NCBI GenBank assembly: GCA_963700395.1
Contig: CAVOXI010000002.1
Span: forward strand, 186,001-250,000
Source of the DNA: Prado023 sp963700395
GTDB lineage: Bacteria > Actinomycetota > Actinomycetes > S36-B12 > CAIYMF01
Reading direction: 5' to 3'
Length of the DNA: 64,000 nt
Shown here: one piece after another, positions 1 through 8,431 of the stretch
Layout of the letters: every line of letters begins with the position of its first letter
How positions within the stretch are numbered: the stretch's first letter is position 1
The notes under the pieces: model-generated
Seen by the model: only the letters and a program-made list of their open reading frames with translations
Database searches by the model: none
Told to the model about the DNA's origin: nothing
Made by a program: the position numbers and the translations under genes

Positions 1-1
1 C

Positions 2-1093
2 CCCTATGCCAAGTACGGCCTTCCCGTGGTCGAGGCGTGCGCGAGGGCCGGCACGCACTACGCGGACCTCTCCGGCGAGGTCCTGTTCATGCGCGACTCC
101 ATCGACGCCTACGACACGCTCGCCCGGAGCACCGGCGCGCGGATCGTGCACGCCTGCGGGTTCGACTCGATCCCCTCGGACCTCGGTACCCTGCTGCTCC
201 ATGAGGTCGCCGGCCCCCTGGCCGAGACCACCCTTCTGGTCACGGACGTCCGCGGGATGTTCTCCGGCGGGACGCTCGCATCCGGCCGGGCGCAGGCCGA
301 GGCGATGGCCGCCGATCCCACGGCACGCACGATCGTCGCCGACCCCTACGCCCTGAGCCCGGACCGGGACGCGGAGCCCGACGCGGATGACGAGGCCGAC
401 CTGAGCAGCGCCGTGCACCACCCCCAGCTCGGCTGGATCGCGCCGTTCGTGATGGGTCCGACCAACTCGCGGGTGGTCCGGCGCTCCAACGCGCTGGCCG
501 GCTTCGCCTACTCGCGGCAGTTCCGCTACCAGGAGGCGGTGTGGTTCGGTGAGGGCCTGTCCGCCCGGGCCAAGGCCACGGGGATGACCGCAGGGCTCGG
601 CGCCTTCGGGGCGGCAATGAACTTCGGACCATCACGGTCAGGCATCGGCAAGGTCCTGCCCAAGCCGGGCGAGGGCCCGAGCGCGGAGGAGCGTGCGGCC
701 GGTCGCTTCACCATGGAGATCCACGGGTGGACCCCGCAGGGCGAGCACTACGTCTCCACCGTTGCCGCGACGGGCGATCCGGGCTACGCGGCAACCTCCG
801 TGATGCTGGCGGAGTCGGTGCTGTTCCTGGCCTCGGGGAGCCCGGACCTCCCCGACCGGGCCGGCGTGCTCACGCCCGCAACCGGCCTTGGGCTGCCGAT
901 GATCGACCGGCTGCGCGCGGCCGGCATGACGTTCGAGGCCGGCCTCGCTCCCGAGCCGGAGCCGGAGGAACCGCCTGACGGGTCCAGGGAGGAGTCGGCT
1001 GACGGGTCCTCGGAGGAGCCCGCGGGCGAGCAGGGTGCGGCGGCGGATGCTGAGGGTGCGGGCGCCGCCGACGCCTCGGACCCGTCGATCTGA
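2..1093 (+). CDS. Saccharopine dehydrogenase-like / trans-acting enoyl reductase family protein (5' end cut by window)
   Basis: The reading frame is open from base 2, so the N-terminal NAD(P)-binding half lies outside the window; 363 residues are seen. The segment HYADLSGE followed by HACGFDSIPSDLG is the hallmark of the saccharopine dehydrogenase/trans-acting enoyl reductase family (mycobacterial Rv2449c/Rv2953 type), NAD(P)-dependent reductases of lipid-like substrates. The later stretch with GEHYVSTVAATGDPGYAATSVM also fits the family. The last ~50 residues are an acidic, low-complexity tail rich in Glu, Pro, Ser and Ala that is not part of the fold. The substrate cannot be told from sequence. 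It converges on the minus-strand LysM-BTAD gene. Confidence 0.8.
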   Translation, partial: PYAKYGLPVVEACARAGTHYADLSGEVLFMRDSIDAYDTLARSTGARIVHACGFDSIPSDLGTLLLHEVAGPLAETTLLVTDVRGMFSGGTLASGRAQAEAMAADPTARTIVADPYALSPDRDAEPDADDEADLSSAVHHPQLGWIAPFVMGPTNSRVVRRSNALAGFAYSRQFRYQEAVWFGEGLSARAKATGMTAGLGAFGAAMNFGPSRSGIGKVLPKPGEGPSAEERAAGRFTMEIHGWTPQGEHYVSTVAATGDPGYAATSVMLAESVLFLASGSPDLPDRAGVLTPATGLGLPMIDRLRAAGMTFEAGLAPEPEPEEPPDGSREESADGSSEEPAGEQGAAADAEGAGAADASDPSI

Positions 1094-1126
1094 CGCCACG
1101 GCTGCGCCTGCTCTGGTTGCAGACGG

Positions 1127-1148
1127 TCCGCGGCCCGTGGGCCGCGGA
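1127..1148 (+). terminator. GC-rich hairpin after the enoyl-reductase-like gene
   Basis: A perfect inverted repeat with arms TCCGCGGCCC and GGGCCGCGGA lies 34 bp past the stop at 1093. No U-run follows, which is common for actinobacterial terminators. It sits between converging genes and could act on both. Confidence 0.45.
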
Positions 1149-1202
1149 GGAGAACCTCGCCGTCGACGTGGTCGAAAACGGCCCGGACGCACGGCCACCG
1201 CC

Positions 1203-1278
1203 CCAACCTCGCCGCAGAAGTGGTGGATGGACAGGGGTCGCGGAAGGGATGGATCCACCACAACAGGTGCGAGGTTGG
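1203..1278. other. Nested long inverted repeat in the convergent intergenic gap
   Basis: An outer stem CCAACCTCGC (1203-1212) / GCGAGGTTGG (1269-1278) encloses an inner stem GTGGTGGAT (1220-1228) / ATCCACCAC (1253-1261); all arms match perfectly. With the hairpin at 1127 it is the only structure I see in the 378-bp gap 1094-1471, which has no credible gene. It may be a bidirectional terminator or a structured RNA. Confidence 0.45.
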
Positions 1279-1471
1279 CGTCGACCCCGTGCGACCCGCG
1301 CAGAAACGACCACATCGAGTGCAAGGATCCGCACGGACCCGCCCTGGCGGCCTCGCGGACGCCGCACCTCCCTGGCCCTGCGACCCCTGCAGCTGCTCGC
1401 CCGGCCCCGCGGCCTGACGACCCCCAGCCCCGCGGCCCCGCAGCTTCTCGATCGCCCGGTCGGCAGGATGC

Positions 1472-4400
1472 CTATCCGACCGTGCGGGCCACGATCTCCT
1501 CGAGGACCTCGGACTCGCACTCCGTCCGCAACCCACGCAGGGCCGCATCGCGTGCTGCGAGCCGGCTGCCAGCCTGTTCGTGTCTCACGGCCAGGGCGAA
1601 GGCCACATCGCTGATCAGGGAGATCATCTCGTTGATGTGGATGTCCGCCCAGGGCAGCTCGCGACTGGCGACAGCGCCGAACGGCCTGCCTCGGACCAGG
1701 GACAGCGCCTTGGTGAGGTGCTCGGTGTCTGTGGGGTCCGCCAGCCCCAGTTCGGCCAGGCGCTGGAAGTCGGCCCAGTCGGAGCTCACCTCGTCGCGCA
1801 GGCGCAGCCGTCCACCGGACTCGGCGAAGGCCATGAGGTACGGCTCGCCCGCCTCTGTCCGGCCCAGCCAGGTACGGGTGCGCGAGATCATCTGCCGGCA
1901 CGTCTGCGGGTTCGACCGGCGCCCCGGCCACAGCGCGCCCTGCAGCTCGCTGGGCCGGGCACCGGGGTTCAGCAGCACGAACGCGGCAGTCTCGGCGAGC
2001 CGGCCGATGCGCGTGGACTCGCACCTGCCGACGGCGTTCTCGACGAGGATCTCGCCGAGCAGCAGGACGCGGGGGGCGGCGTTGTCCGGATGTGAGTGCG
2101 GCTGGACCCCACCCGGTGCCGTCAGCCCGGAGTCCGGCTCCTCGGAGTCCGGCCGCTCGGCGTCCGGCTGCTCGGCGTTCTGCTCCTCGGCGTTCGGCTC
2201 CTCGGCGTTCTGCTCCTCGGCGTTCTGCTCCTGGGAGCCAGTTCCCCTGGCCTGCCAGGGCCCGGATTCGCCCGCGTTCACGCGCAAGTCGATGACCTCG
2301 GGTGGGCGAACGTCCGATGCCCAGAGCGCGCCCTGGCCGCTCCCCCTGGCGTCAAGGTCGTCGCGCCCGTGCGCGACCGGGTGCGCCCGAACCGGGCTGC
2401 GTTCCTGCGGGCACTCCGAGACGCCCCCGGCGCCGCCGGCGCCCGTCCCCGGGAGGTCAGCGGCCGAGAGGGCCTCGACGACGTCCGCAGTGGCCGTTCG
2501 GCTCAGCGTCTGCGGCGCGAGGCGCACCCGCTCGGGCAGCAGCACGGCCATCCCCGCCTCGTGGACGGCCAGGGTCGCCCCGGCGCCGGCAACAGGGCTG
2601 GTCGTGATCAGCGCGCAGCCGGAGCGGGGCGGGACCCGGACGTCGAGAGCCTGGTCGCAGAGCACGATGAGCGGCGGATCGGCGTTCGTCGTGTCGGCGT
2701 CCCTGGCGGCGGACATGACGGTCGTGAGGGCTGCGGCCAGCCGCGCTGGGTCGACCTCGACCGCGATGCCTCCTGCCTCGACTGCATCGGCGATCGCCGG
2801 ATCGGCCAGGCACAGGGCACGCTCAGTCAGGGTGCTCGCCGGTCCGAAGGCCAACTCCGCAGCGAAGCCGTTCAGCACATCCGCTGTGGCCTCCAGCGGC
2901 CCGGTGATGGCCAGGGTCCCGACGGAGTCGAGGTTGAGCAGGACGGTGTCGGATCCGGCGAAGCCAAGGGTGACAAGGCTCGGCAGGGCGCGTGGGCCCT
3001 CGAGTGGCGGTTCCGTCAGCAATCCCGGCGACAGGACCCACCGCGTGTCATCGGAAGCGACGAAGGGGCCGACAGCTGGACCTGATGGCGTGGCGAGTTC
3101 CAGGACCACGGAGTCCGTACCGACACGCACGAGCCGGACGTCGGGCAGGGGCCGACCGAGGGCCTCGGCCTCCTGCGCCAACTGGACCAGCGCTCGCTCG
3201 AACACGTCGATGCCCGGCTCGCGCACGGCCGTCCGTGCCGCCCGCTCGACCTGCTGTGCCCCTGGTGCGGGGACCGGCATCCGCTCGCCCGGTCGCCGAT
3301 GCCGCTGGAACTGCCGCCGACGACGGGCCAGCTCGGCACCGACCCCGGCCAGGAGCAGTGCGGCAGCCGCACCACCAGCGGGAAGCAGGATCGCGGGGCC
3401 TGCTGCTGCGGCAGTGGGGTCGACCGGTTCGTCAACGGATGCCGGGGAGGTGGGGGCCGCGGGTGTGGGCGCTGCAGGCGTGGGCGCCGCAGGTGTGGGG
3501 GCCGCAGGCGTGGGGGCCGCAGGCGTGGGCGCTGCAGGCGTGGGCGCCGCAGGTGTGGTGGGGGCGCCGCAGGCGTGGTGGGAGCGCCGCAGGCGTGGTG
3601 GGAGCCGGAGGCGTGGTGGCGGGCGAGGCTCCGACTGGGCTCGTCGCCTCCGCGTCGTCCCTGGGAGTTGCGGCGGCACCCTCGCCCGCGGAATCCGGTA
3701 CCTCCTGGCCTGGTCGCGCCACTCGATCCAGGGTCGGGACCCCGGCTGTGTCGACCGTCGCCGACGGAGCGGGGGTTGCCGGAGCGGACATCGCGGCCTG
3801 AGGCGGGGAGGCCAGCGGGGCCCTGTCGATCGGGGCCATGACCGCGGCCGCAGGATCGCCATCCCCCGACCGCGCGGCGGGCCCCGCAGCATTCCCCTCC
3901 GGGCTCGGGTTCCCGGGCTCGGCGGCGCCATCCAGCCCGTGCTCCGCCCCGGGGATCTCGAGGACCCAGCCCGGCAGGATCAGATCCGGATCCACGAGGC
4001 GGTGCCCATCGGGCTGAAGATCGCCCCGATTGACCGCGGCGATCTCGTCGTAGCGGGTCGGGTCCCCGAGCTCGACCTCGGCAATGTGCCAGAGGGTGTC
4101 CCCGCGGATCACGTGGTGCCGGTCGGGACGGCCTGGATCGACCACGGCGTCCACGGGCAGGGAGAGGCTCCATCCGGGGTAGATGCGACCGTCGTCGCGC
4201 AGCGACCGACCGTCCGGCTGCTCGACACCGCGGTTCAGCGCCACGATCTCGACGTAGCGCTCGCCCGAGCCCAAGTACTGCTCGGCGAGCATCCACAGGG
4301 TGTCGTGGCGCTCGGTGGTCACGCTGGGCGCGGCCGGCGTAGTGCGCGGCGAGTCAGAGGCAGTCCCACCCGCTCGTACCTCGCGCGCCGTGTGGCGGAT

Positions 4401-5104
4401 GCTGCCGACATCGATCCCGTCCTCACTGAGGGCAGCGGCCGCGACTGCCGCGGCGAGTCCAGCACCTGCGGAGTGGCCGACGGCAAGGGGAGAGCCGGCC
4501 TCGCTGCCCGAGGCGAGGCTGCCCGAGGCGAGGCTGCCGGGGGCGGTGGCTGCCCGAGGCCAGCCTGCCGGGGGCGGGGACCGCGGTGTCACGGATCACC
4601 GCTGGTCGGTCTGCTGGAGCAGCCAGACGCACCGTCGGCCCGGAGGCAGTGGCGGCGCCGACGGCTGGACCTGACCCCGCGGCCGGCGCCGCACTCGCCG
4701 TTCACCGGCGATGCCCCCATCGCAGGAGCGCCTGCCGTGGTGCTCAGGGTCACCAGGATCGCGGCCACCAGGACGGCGGCAAGGCGCTGCGGCGCGGCCA
4801 TCCCGGGCAGGGCAGGCGTGGGCACCCGTCGAACGGCAGCCCAGGCCTCCACCCCGATGCTCAGGACCATCACGGCCCACGCCGCCCAGGCCACGCCGAG
4901 GATCCCGAGCAGGAGCAGGCGCCCGTCGTCGGCGTGACCCCAGGCCGCGGGAGCCAGCGCCCCGAGGTCGATGGGGAGGGCCTGAGTCAAGGTGACCAGC
5001 ACGAACGGGACGAGCACGAGGAGGACCGCGAGGGCCCCCAGCGCCCCCAGGGCGCGGAGGATCTCCCGCGCCCCACCTCCCTGTTGATCGATCTGGGCCG
5101 TCAT
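1472..5104 (-). CDS. Tad-locus LysM - transmembrane - BTAD protein, about 1200 residues (frameshifted)
   Basis: The ATG at 5104 overlaps the stop of the TadG-like gene (ATGA). Order of parts: three membrane helices (5104 to about 4700), a region with broken frame, two LysM domains (DTLWMLAEQYLGSGERY and DTLWHIAEVELGDPTRY, about 4310-3970), a Pro/Ala/Thr linker with 15- and 20-bp repeats, a fourth helix (about 3390-3330), a long cytoplasmic part, an acidic EEQNA-repeat linker (about 2246-2127), and a C-terminal BTAD domain (about 2050-1472). Topology puts LysM outside and BTAD inside, so I infer a link from cell wall to gene control or signalling. Breaks: at least one frame change at about 4680-4590 and one at about 3605-3545; the net shift is zero because first and last parts share a frame. 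LysM-BTAD proteins are known in actinobacterial tad loci. Confidence 0.75.
2127..2246 (-). repeat. 15-bp coding repeat (EEQNA-type acidic linker)
   Basis: Imperfect 12-15 bp units related to GGCGTTCTGCTCCTC (plus strand) are in tandem. On the coding strand they give runs of Glu-Glu-Gln-Asn-Ala, then Pro-Asp and Ser-Glu variants, forming a flexible acidic linker before the BTAD domain. Confidence 0.7.
3441..3605 (-). repeat. Tandem 15-bp and 20-bp repeats in the Pro/Ala/Thr linker
   Basis: Read on the minus strand: three 20-bp units of type GCTCCCACCACGCCTGCGGC (3605-3546), then seven 15-bp units of type GCCCACGCCTGCAGC (3545-3441). The 15-bp units keep frame and encode Pro-Thr-Pro-Ala-Ala; each 20-bp unit shifts frame. 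With three 20-bp units the LysM frame and the BTAD frame do not join; one or four units would join them. Confidence 0.75.
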
Positions 5105-5565
5105 TGACGAACTCCCCTCACAGAGTGGATGAGCGCCACCTCGGCGCTGCCGTGGACGGTGAAACCAGGAACCCCGATCAGGCCCAGGAAGACGGTCGGC
5201 GACGAGATGGTCGTGGTCACGGCGATGCCCGATCCGCCATCGACGACTCGGGCCGAGCCGGACACCCCGGACGCCCTCAGGTAGGACTCGGCGGCGACGA
5301 GTGCGGGCCGGCGGTCCACGGTGACGCCGCTGCCCTCGAGGACGGCGGTGAGGTCGAGCGCCTGCCCGGCGGCGCGGGCCGCCTCTGCGGCCAGCCGGTC
5401 AGCCCGCTGGACGGCCCGCACCTTGGCGCCGCCGTCGACCACCAGGCCGGCAAGGGCGAGCAGTCCGACCATGGCGATGGCCACGAAGAGCGTGACCGCG
5501 CCCCGGTCCGACCGCTCCTGGGACGACAGCCGGGACCTGGCCGCGGCCCACGTGGCGGCGATCAC
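5101..5565 (-). CDS. TadG-like pilus assembly protein (short)
   Basis: 154 residues from GTG 5565, which overlaps the preceding stop (GTGA). After a short basic start comes RGAVTLFVAIAMVGLLALAG, a class-III prepilin-like helix at residues ~20-42, typical of TadG-like minor proteins (putative Flp pilus assembly TadE/G-like). The rest is an Ala-rich helix followed by a beta-rich part. It lies last of the pilin-like genes and overlaps the LysM-BTAD start by ATGA. It is much shorter than full TadG proteins that carry a von Willebrand domain. Confidence 0.75.
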   Translation of the reverse strand: MIAATWAAARSRLSSQERSDRGAVTLFVAIAMVGLLALAGLVVDGGAKVRAVQRADRLAAEAARAAGQALDLTAVLEGSGVTVDRRPALVAAESYLRASGVSGSARVVDGGSGIAVTTTISSPTVFLGLIGVPGFTVHGSAEVALIHSVRGVRQ

Positions 5566-6051
5566 GATCGGCCCCGGAACCGGTCGATCGGACTGGTCAT
5601 CTCCGCCGTCACCGTGCGTTGGCCGGGCATGCCGGGGACGGCGACGTCCCCGAGCGGGACCGCGCAGCGCACGCTGACCGTCACGCTCGACGGCGAGCCA
5701 ACCTCGACCGCGAACCCGCGGACATCCACGGAGCTGGTCAGCGGTTGGCAGGTGACGCCCTGATCGCGCAGGGATTCCCGCGCGGCCCGCTCGGCGGCGG
5801 CCTGCGCCGCTCGCGCATCGCGGGCAATCGACGCCGCCCGTGCCGCCGACACCGCAGCCTGCTCCACGGCACTCCCCGAGGTCGAGATCCGACCGGCCAC
5901 GATCACCAGCCCGAGCAGGGCCAGCAGGGCAGGGGCCAGGATCGCGAGCTCGATGGTCGCCGAACCGCGCTCGGTCGCCGGAGCCCCGGTCGCGGGTCGC
6001 CGAGACCGCGGTCGGTCGCCGGACCCCGGTGGGTCGCCGAAGCCCGCTCAC
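5562..6051 (-). CDS. TadE-like minor pilin (one-base frameshift near its N-terminus)
   Basis: The mature part reads GSATIELAILAPALLALLG then an Ala-rich helix and a beta-rich domain ending at 5562. The Gly followed by Glu at mature position 5 is the class-III prepilin (TadE) signature. In this frame there is no usable start before a stop at 6050. A GTG at 6051, 21 bp after the previous gene, reads in another frame up to about 5985, so a single-base change around 5967-5990 is inferred. The region there is full of CGGCGACC repeats. An internal start at 5906 would remove the signal and is unlikely. Confidence 0.65.
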
Positions 6052-6072
6052 GTGCGCCCGCGCCCAGGCCCG

Positions 6073-6450
6073 TCATGGCGCCGTGTACCGCTCGATCGGG
6101 CCCTCTGCGTGCTGGCGAACCGGGAGTCCTGGGACGCCGGGGAGCACGCTCAGGGCGCGGCCGGACACCTCGACGCGCAGGGTCGCTGCGGTCGCGCTCG
6201 ACGTGACTGCGCTCCCCAACAGCGAGTCCCCCGCGGTCGCATCGAGGAACGACTCGGCCCGCTGACGGCCCGCCTGAGCGGGCGCACCGTACGCGCGCCC
6301 GGCGGCGACGCCCTCCTGCGCCGCGCCCAGCGCGAGGCTGCGGGCGTAGGACCACAGCCCGACCTGGATGATCGTGAACACGACCAGCAGGAGGACAGGG
6401 GCCAGGATCGAGACCTCGAGCGTGGCGGAACCGCGATCCCGTCGCGGCAT
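6073..6450 (-). CDS. TadE-like minor pilin
   Basis: 125 residues from ATG 6450 (stop/start TGATG with the gene before). MPRRDRGSATLEVSILAPV shows a short basic leader, Gly as the likely TadV-type cleavage site, and Glu at +5 of the mature helix, as in TadE/TadF pseudopilins. A long helix with Ala-Gln pairs and a beta-rich C-terminus follow. It probably acts in the Flp pilus base or tip. Between the Flp-like gene and the second TadE-like gene of the operon. Confidence 0.8.
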   Translation of the reverse strand: MPRRDRGSATLEVSILAPVLLLVVFTIIQVGLWSYARSLALGAAQEGVAAGRAYGAPAQAGRQRAESFLDATAGDSLLGSAVTSSATAATLRVEVSGRALSVLPGVPGLPVRQHAEGPIERYTAP

Positions 6451-6653
6451 CAGTTGATCTGGTCGGTGCGCGACTTCACGGCCGCGGTCAGGGTGGCGAC
6501 CAGCAGGGTGGCGACGGTGATCAGGCCCAGCACGAGGATCACCAGCTCCAGGGTGCTCGCGCCCGCCTCGGTGCCGCGGTTCTCCCAGCCGCTGCGCAGG
6601 CGCCCGGTCAGCGCGCCCAGGACGGTCAGGGTGGTGGTCAGGACTGCATTCAT
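6450..6653 (-). CDS. Small Flp-pilin-like protein
   Basis: 67 residues; start chosen at 6653 because GGAG lies 5 nt ahead (6656 is the alternative, only 2 nt away). The sequence has a 30-residue leader ending in Gly, then ASTLELVILVLGLITVATL, i.e. Glu at +5 of a hydrophobic helix, and a short polar tail. Size and motif fit the major Flp-type pilin or a close relative. It sits right after TadC and before two TadE-like genes, the usual place for the pilin in actinobacterial tad operons. No assignment to flp by identity is claimed. Confidence 0.7.
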   Translation of the reverse strand: MNAVLTTTLTVLGALTGRLRSGWENRGTEAGASTLELVILVLGLITVATLLVATLTAAVKSRTDQIN

Positions 6654-6679
6654 CATCTCTCCAATGGGTGGGATTGCGA

Positions 6680-7561
6680 CTAGCCGAAAAGGATCCGCCA
6701 GAAGGCGGGGAAACCGAGGAGTGCCATGAACGCGACACCGAGCAGGGCCACTGGGATCGACATGCGCTCGCTGGCCTCGTTGGCCGCCGTGACCTCGGAC
6801 TGGAGCAGCCACGTGCGCAGGGAGGCGGCCCGGGCGCGCAGGGTGGGCAGCACTGCGGCGCCGTCCTCGCCGGACAGCCGCATGATGTCGGCGACGTCGC
6901 CCAGCTCCGGGACGCCCAGCTGCTCGGAGAGCTCCGACAGCTGCTGCCACGGGGTGCGACCCTCCAGCCGGGCGCGCAGCAGGGCGTCTCGGATGTGCCC
7001 GAAGCCAGGACCGTCGCCGATTGCCGCAGCTCGCTCCAAGGACTCGACCGCGCCTGCGTCGGCCGCCCGTTCGAGTGCGACCAGCTCGAGGTAGACGCAG
7101 ACCGTCCGACGCATCTGGACGCGGGCGGCCGCGGACCGACGCCGGAGCTCGACCTCCGGCAGGAACGACATCCCGATCGCCAGCCCGACGGCAGCCGCGA
7201 CCGGGACCACCACCGGCAGGGCCAACCCCGCGATCGACAGGATCGACGTGAGCAGGACAGGGAAGGCCAGTCCCACGGATGCGTACCCCATCTTCTCCAC
7301 GGCCATCCGGGTCGGGGTCGTGCCGGTGATTGCCAGGTCCGCGCGGTGCCGGTCCAGGTGCAGCGCCAGGGCAACCCGAGCTGCCGCGCGGCTCAGCGCG
7401 CGGTCCAGCGCACCCGAACCCTCGTCGGGCATCGCGGTCACGCTCGCCCCCGACAGCCGGGCAACTCCCGCGGCAAGGTCCGGGACCGGTGCGCGGAGAC
7501 CGGCAACGACGAGGGTCACCCCGAGCCCGACGAGGGCCCCGGCGAGAAGCATCCCGGTCAT
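6680..7561 (-). CDS. tadC: Type II secretion F-domain membrane protein TadC
   Basis: 293 residues from ATG 7561, overlapping the TadB stop by ATGA. Has an N-terminal helix (MTGMLLAGALVGLGV), two central helices (residues ~110-150), a conserved cytosolic helical region and a C-terminal helix. This is the GspF/TadC pattern. With TadB it should form the inner-membrane platform on which TadA drives pilus assembly. Confidence 0.85.
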   Translation of the reverse strand: MTGMLLAGALVGLGVTLVVAGLRAPVPDLAAGVARLSGASVTAMPDEGSGALDRALSRAAARVALALHLDRHRADLAITGTTPTRMAVEKMGYASVGLAFPVLLTSILSIAGLALPVVVPVAAAVGLAIGMSFLPEVELRRRSAAARVQMRRTVCVYLELVALERAADAGAVESLERAAAIGDGPGFGHIRDALLRARLEGRTPWQQLSELSEQLGVPELGDVADIMRLSGEDGAAVLPTLRARAASLRTWLLQSEVTAANEASERMSIPVALLGVAFMALLGFPAFWRILFG

Positions 7562-8406
7562 CCGTCGGCCTCCTGGCCACCGAGGATCCGGGCCGGGCGC
7601 GTGCTCCTCGTCATGGAGTGCATCCACCACAGGGCGGCCCCGAAGAACCCCAGTGTCACCGCCAGGACGACCTGCCCGAGAAAGGTGCCGTACGGGCCGG
7701 TGTACCCGCGGTTCAGCAGCCCTGCGGCGATGATCATCATGGTGATGACGGTGACGGCGCGGGCAGTGGTGCGCGGCTTGGCACGGTCGGCCTCGATGCG
7801 GCGGCGGGCCGCGACCTCCTCACCCACGGAGTCGGCGATCGCCGTCAGCGCGGCGGCAACTCCCGGGCCACGCCTGCGGGAGGCGAGGATCAGGGAGGCC
7901 ACGACGAGGTCGGCCGTCGGATCGTCGAGGTCGTCGGCGAAGAAGCGCAGGGCGGACTCGGTCGGCGTGCGCGCGGCGAGCCGGGCGGCGAGCGTGGCAA
8001 CCTCCGCGTCGATGGCGGCGGGGGCGGTCCGTGCGGCCGTCTGGATCGCCTGCTCGAGGCCAACTCCGATCGCCAGCACATCGGCAAGGCGACGGGTCCA
8101 CTCCTCAACCGCCTCGACCCGGTCGATCTGCGCCTCGGCGCGAGTGCCGGCCCCGGACATGGCGGGCAGGCCGAGGAGCGCGGCCGCTGCCCCCACCCCG
8201 AGGGCGGGCCAACCGGTGAGCACCCACACCACGACAGCGATCCCAAGTGCCCCGGGCCAGCGCAGGGTTGCCCAGGACCAGTCGCCACGACTCGCCGGGG
8301 AAACGCGCGCCCGTGGTTGCCAGCCGATTGCCGCGGCGATCATCAGGGCGATCCCCGCCGCGGCAACGAGCGCGGCAACCCCCGCCAGCACCTGTGCCGC
8401 GGTCAT
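7558..8406 (-). CDS. tadB: Type II secretion F-domain membrane protein TadB
   Basis: 282 residues; start ATG 8406 is 25 bp after the TadA stop. Membrane helices lie at residues ~5-28, ~50-85 and near the C-terminus (two helices), with the F-domain between (VEEWTRRLADVLAIGVGLEQAI, RRRGPGVAAAL). The order TadA-TadB-TadC is the canonical one. It forms the platform with TadC. Confidence 0.85.
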   Translation of the reverse strand: MTAAQVLAGVAALVAAAGIALMIAAAIGWQPRARVSPASRGDWSWATLRWPGALGIAVVVWVLTGWPALGVGAAAALLGLPAMSGAGTRAEAQIDRVEAVEEWTRRLADVLAIGVGLEQAIQTAARTAPAAIDAEVATLAARLAARTPTESALRFFADDLDDPTADLVVASLILASRRRGPGVAAALTAIADSVGEEVAARRRIEADRAKPRTTARAVTVITMMIIAAGLLNRGYTGPYGTFLGQVVLAVTLGFFGAALWWMHSMTRSTRPARILGGQEADG

Positions 8407-8431
8407 CGTCGGGGCCTGATCGTTGCCGGCC

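Noticed and set aside
3441..3605. Possible CRISPR-like array
   Set aside because: Units of 15 and 20 bp are directly adjacent without spacers and encode a Pro-Thr-Pro-Ala-Ala linker.
1035..4937. A 1300-codon plus-strand open frame
   Set aside because: It lies opposite the LysM-BTAD gene; its translation is Arg/Pro/Ser-rich with no domain. Long shadow frames are normal at this GC content.
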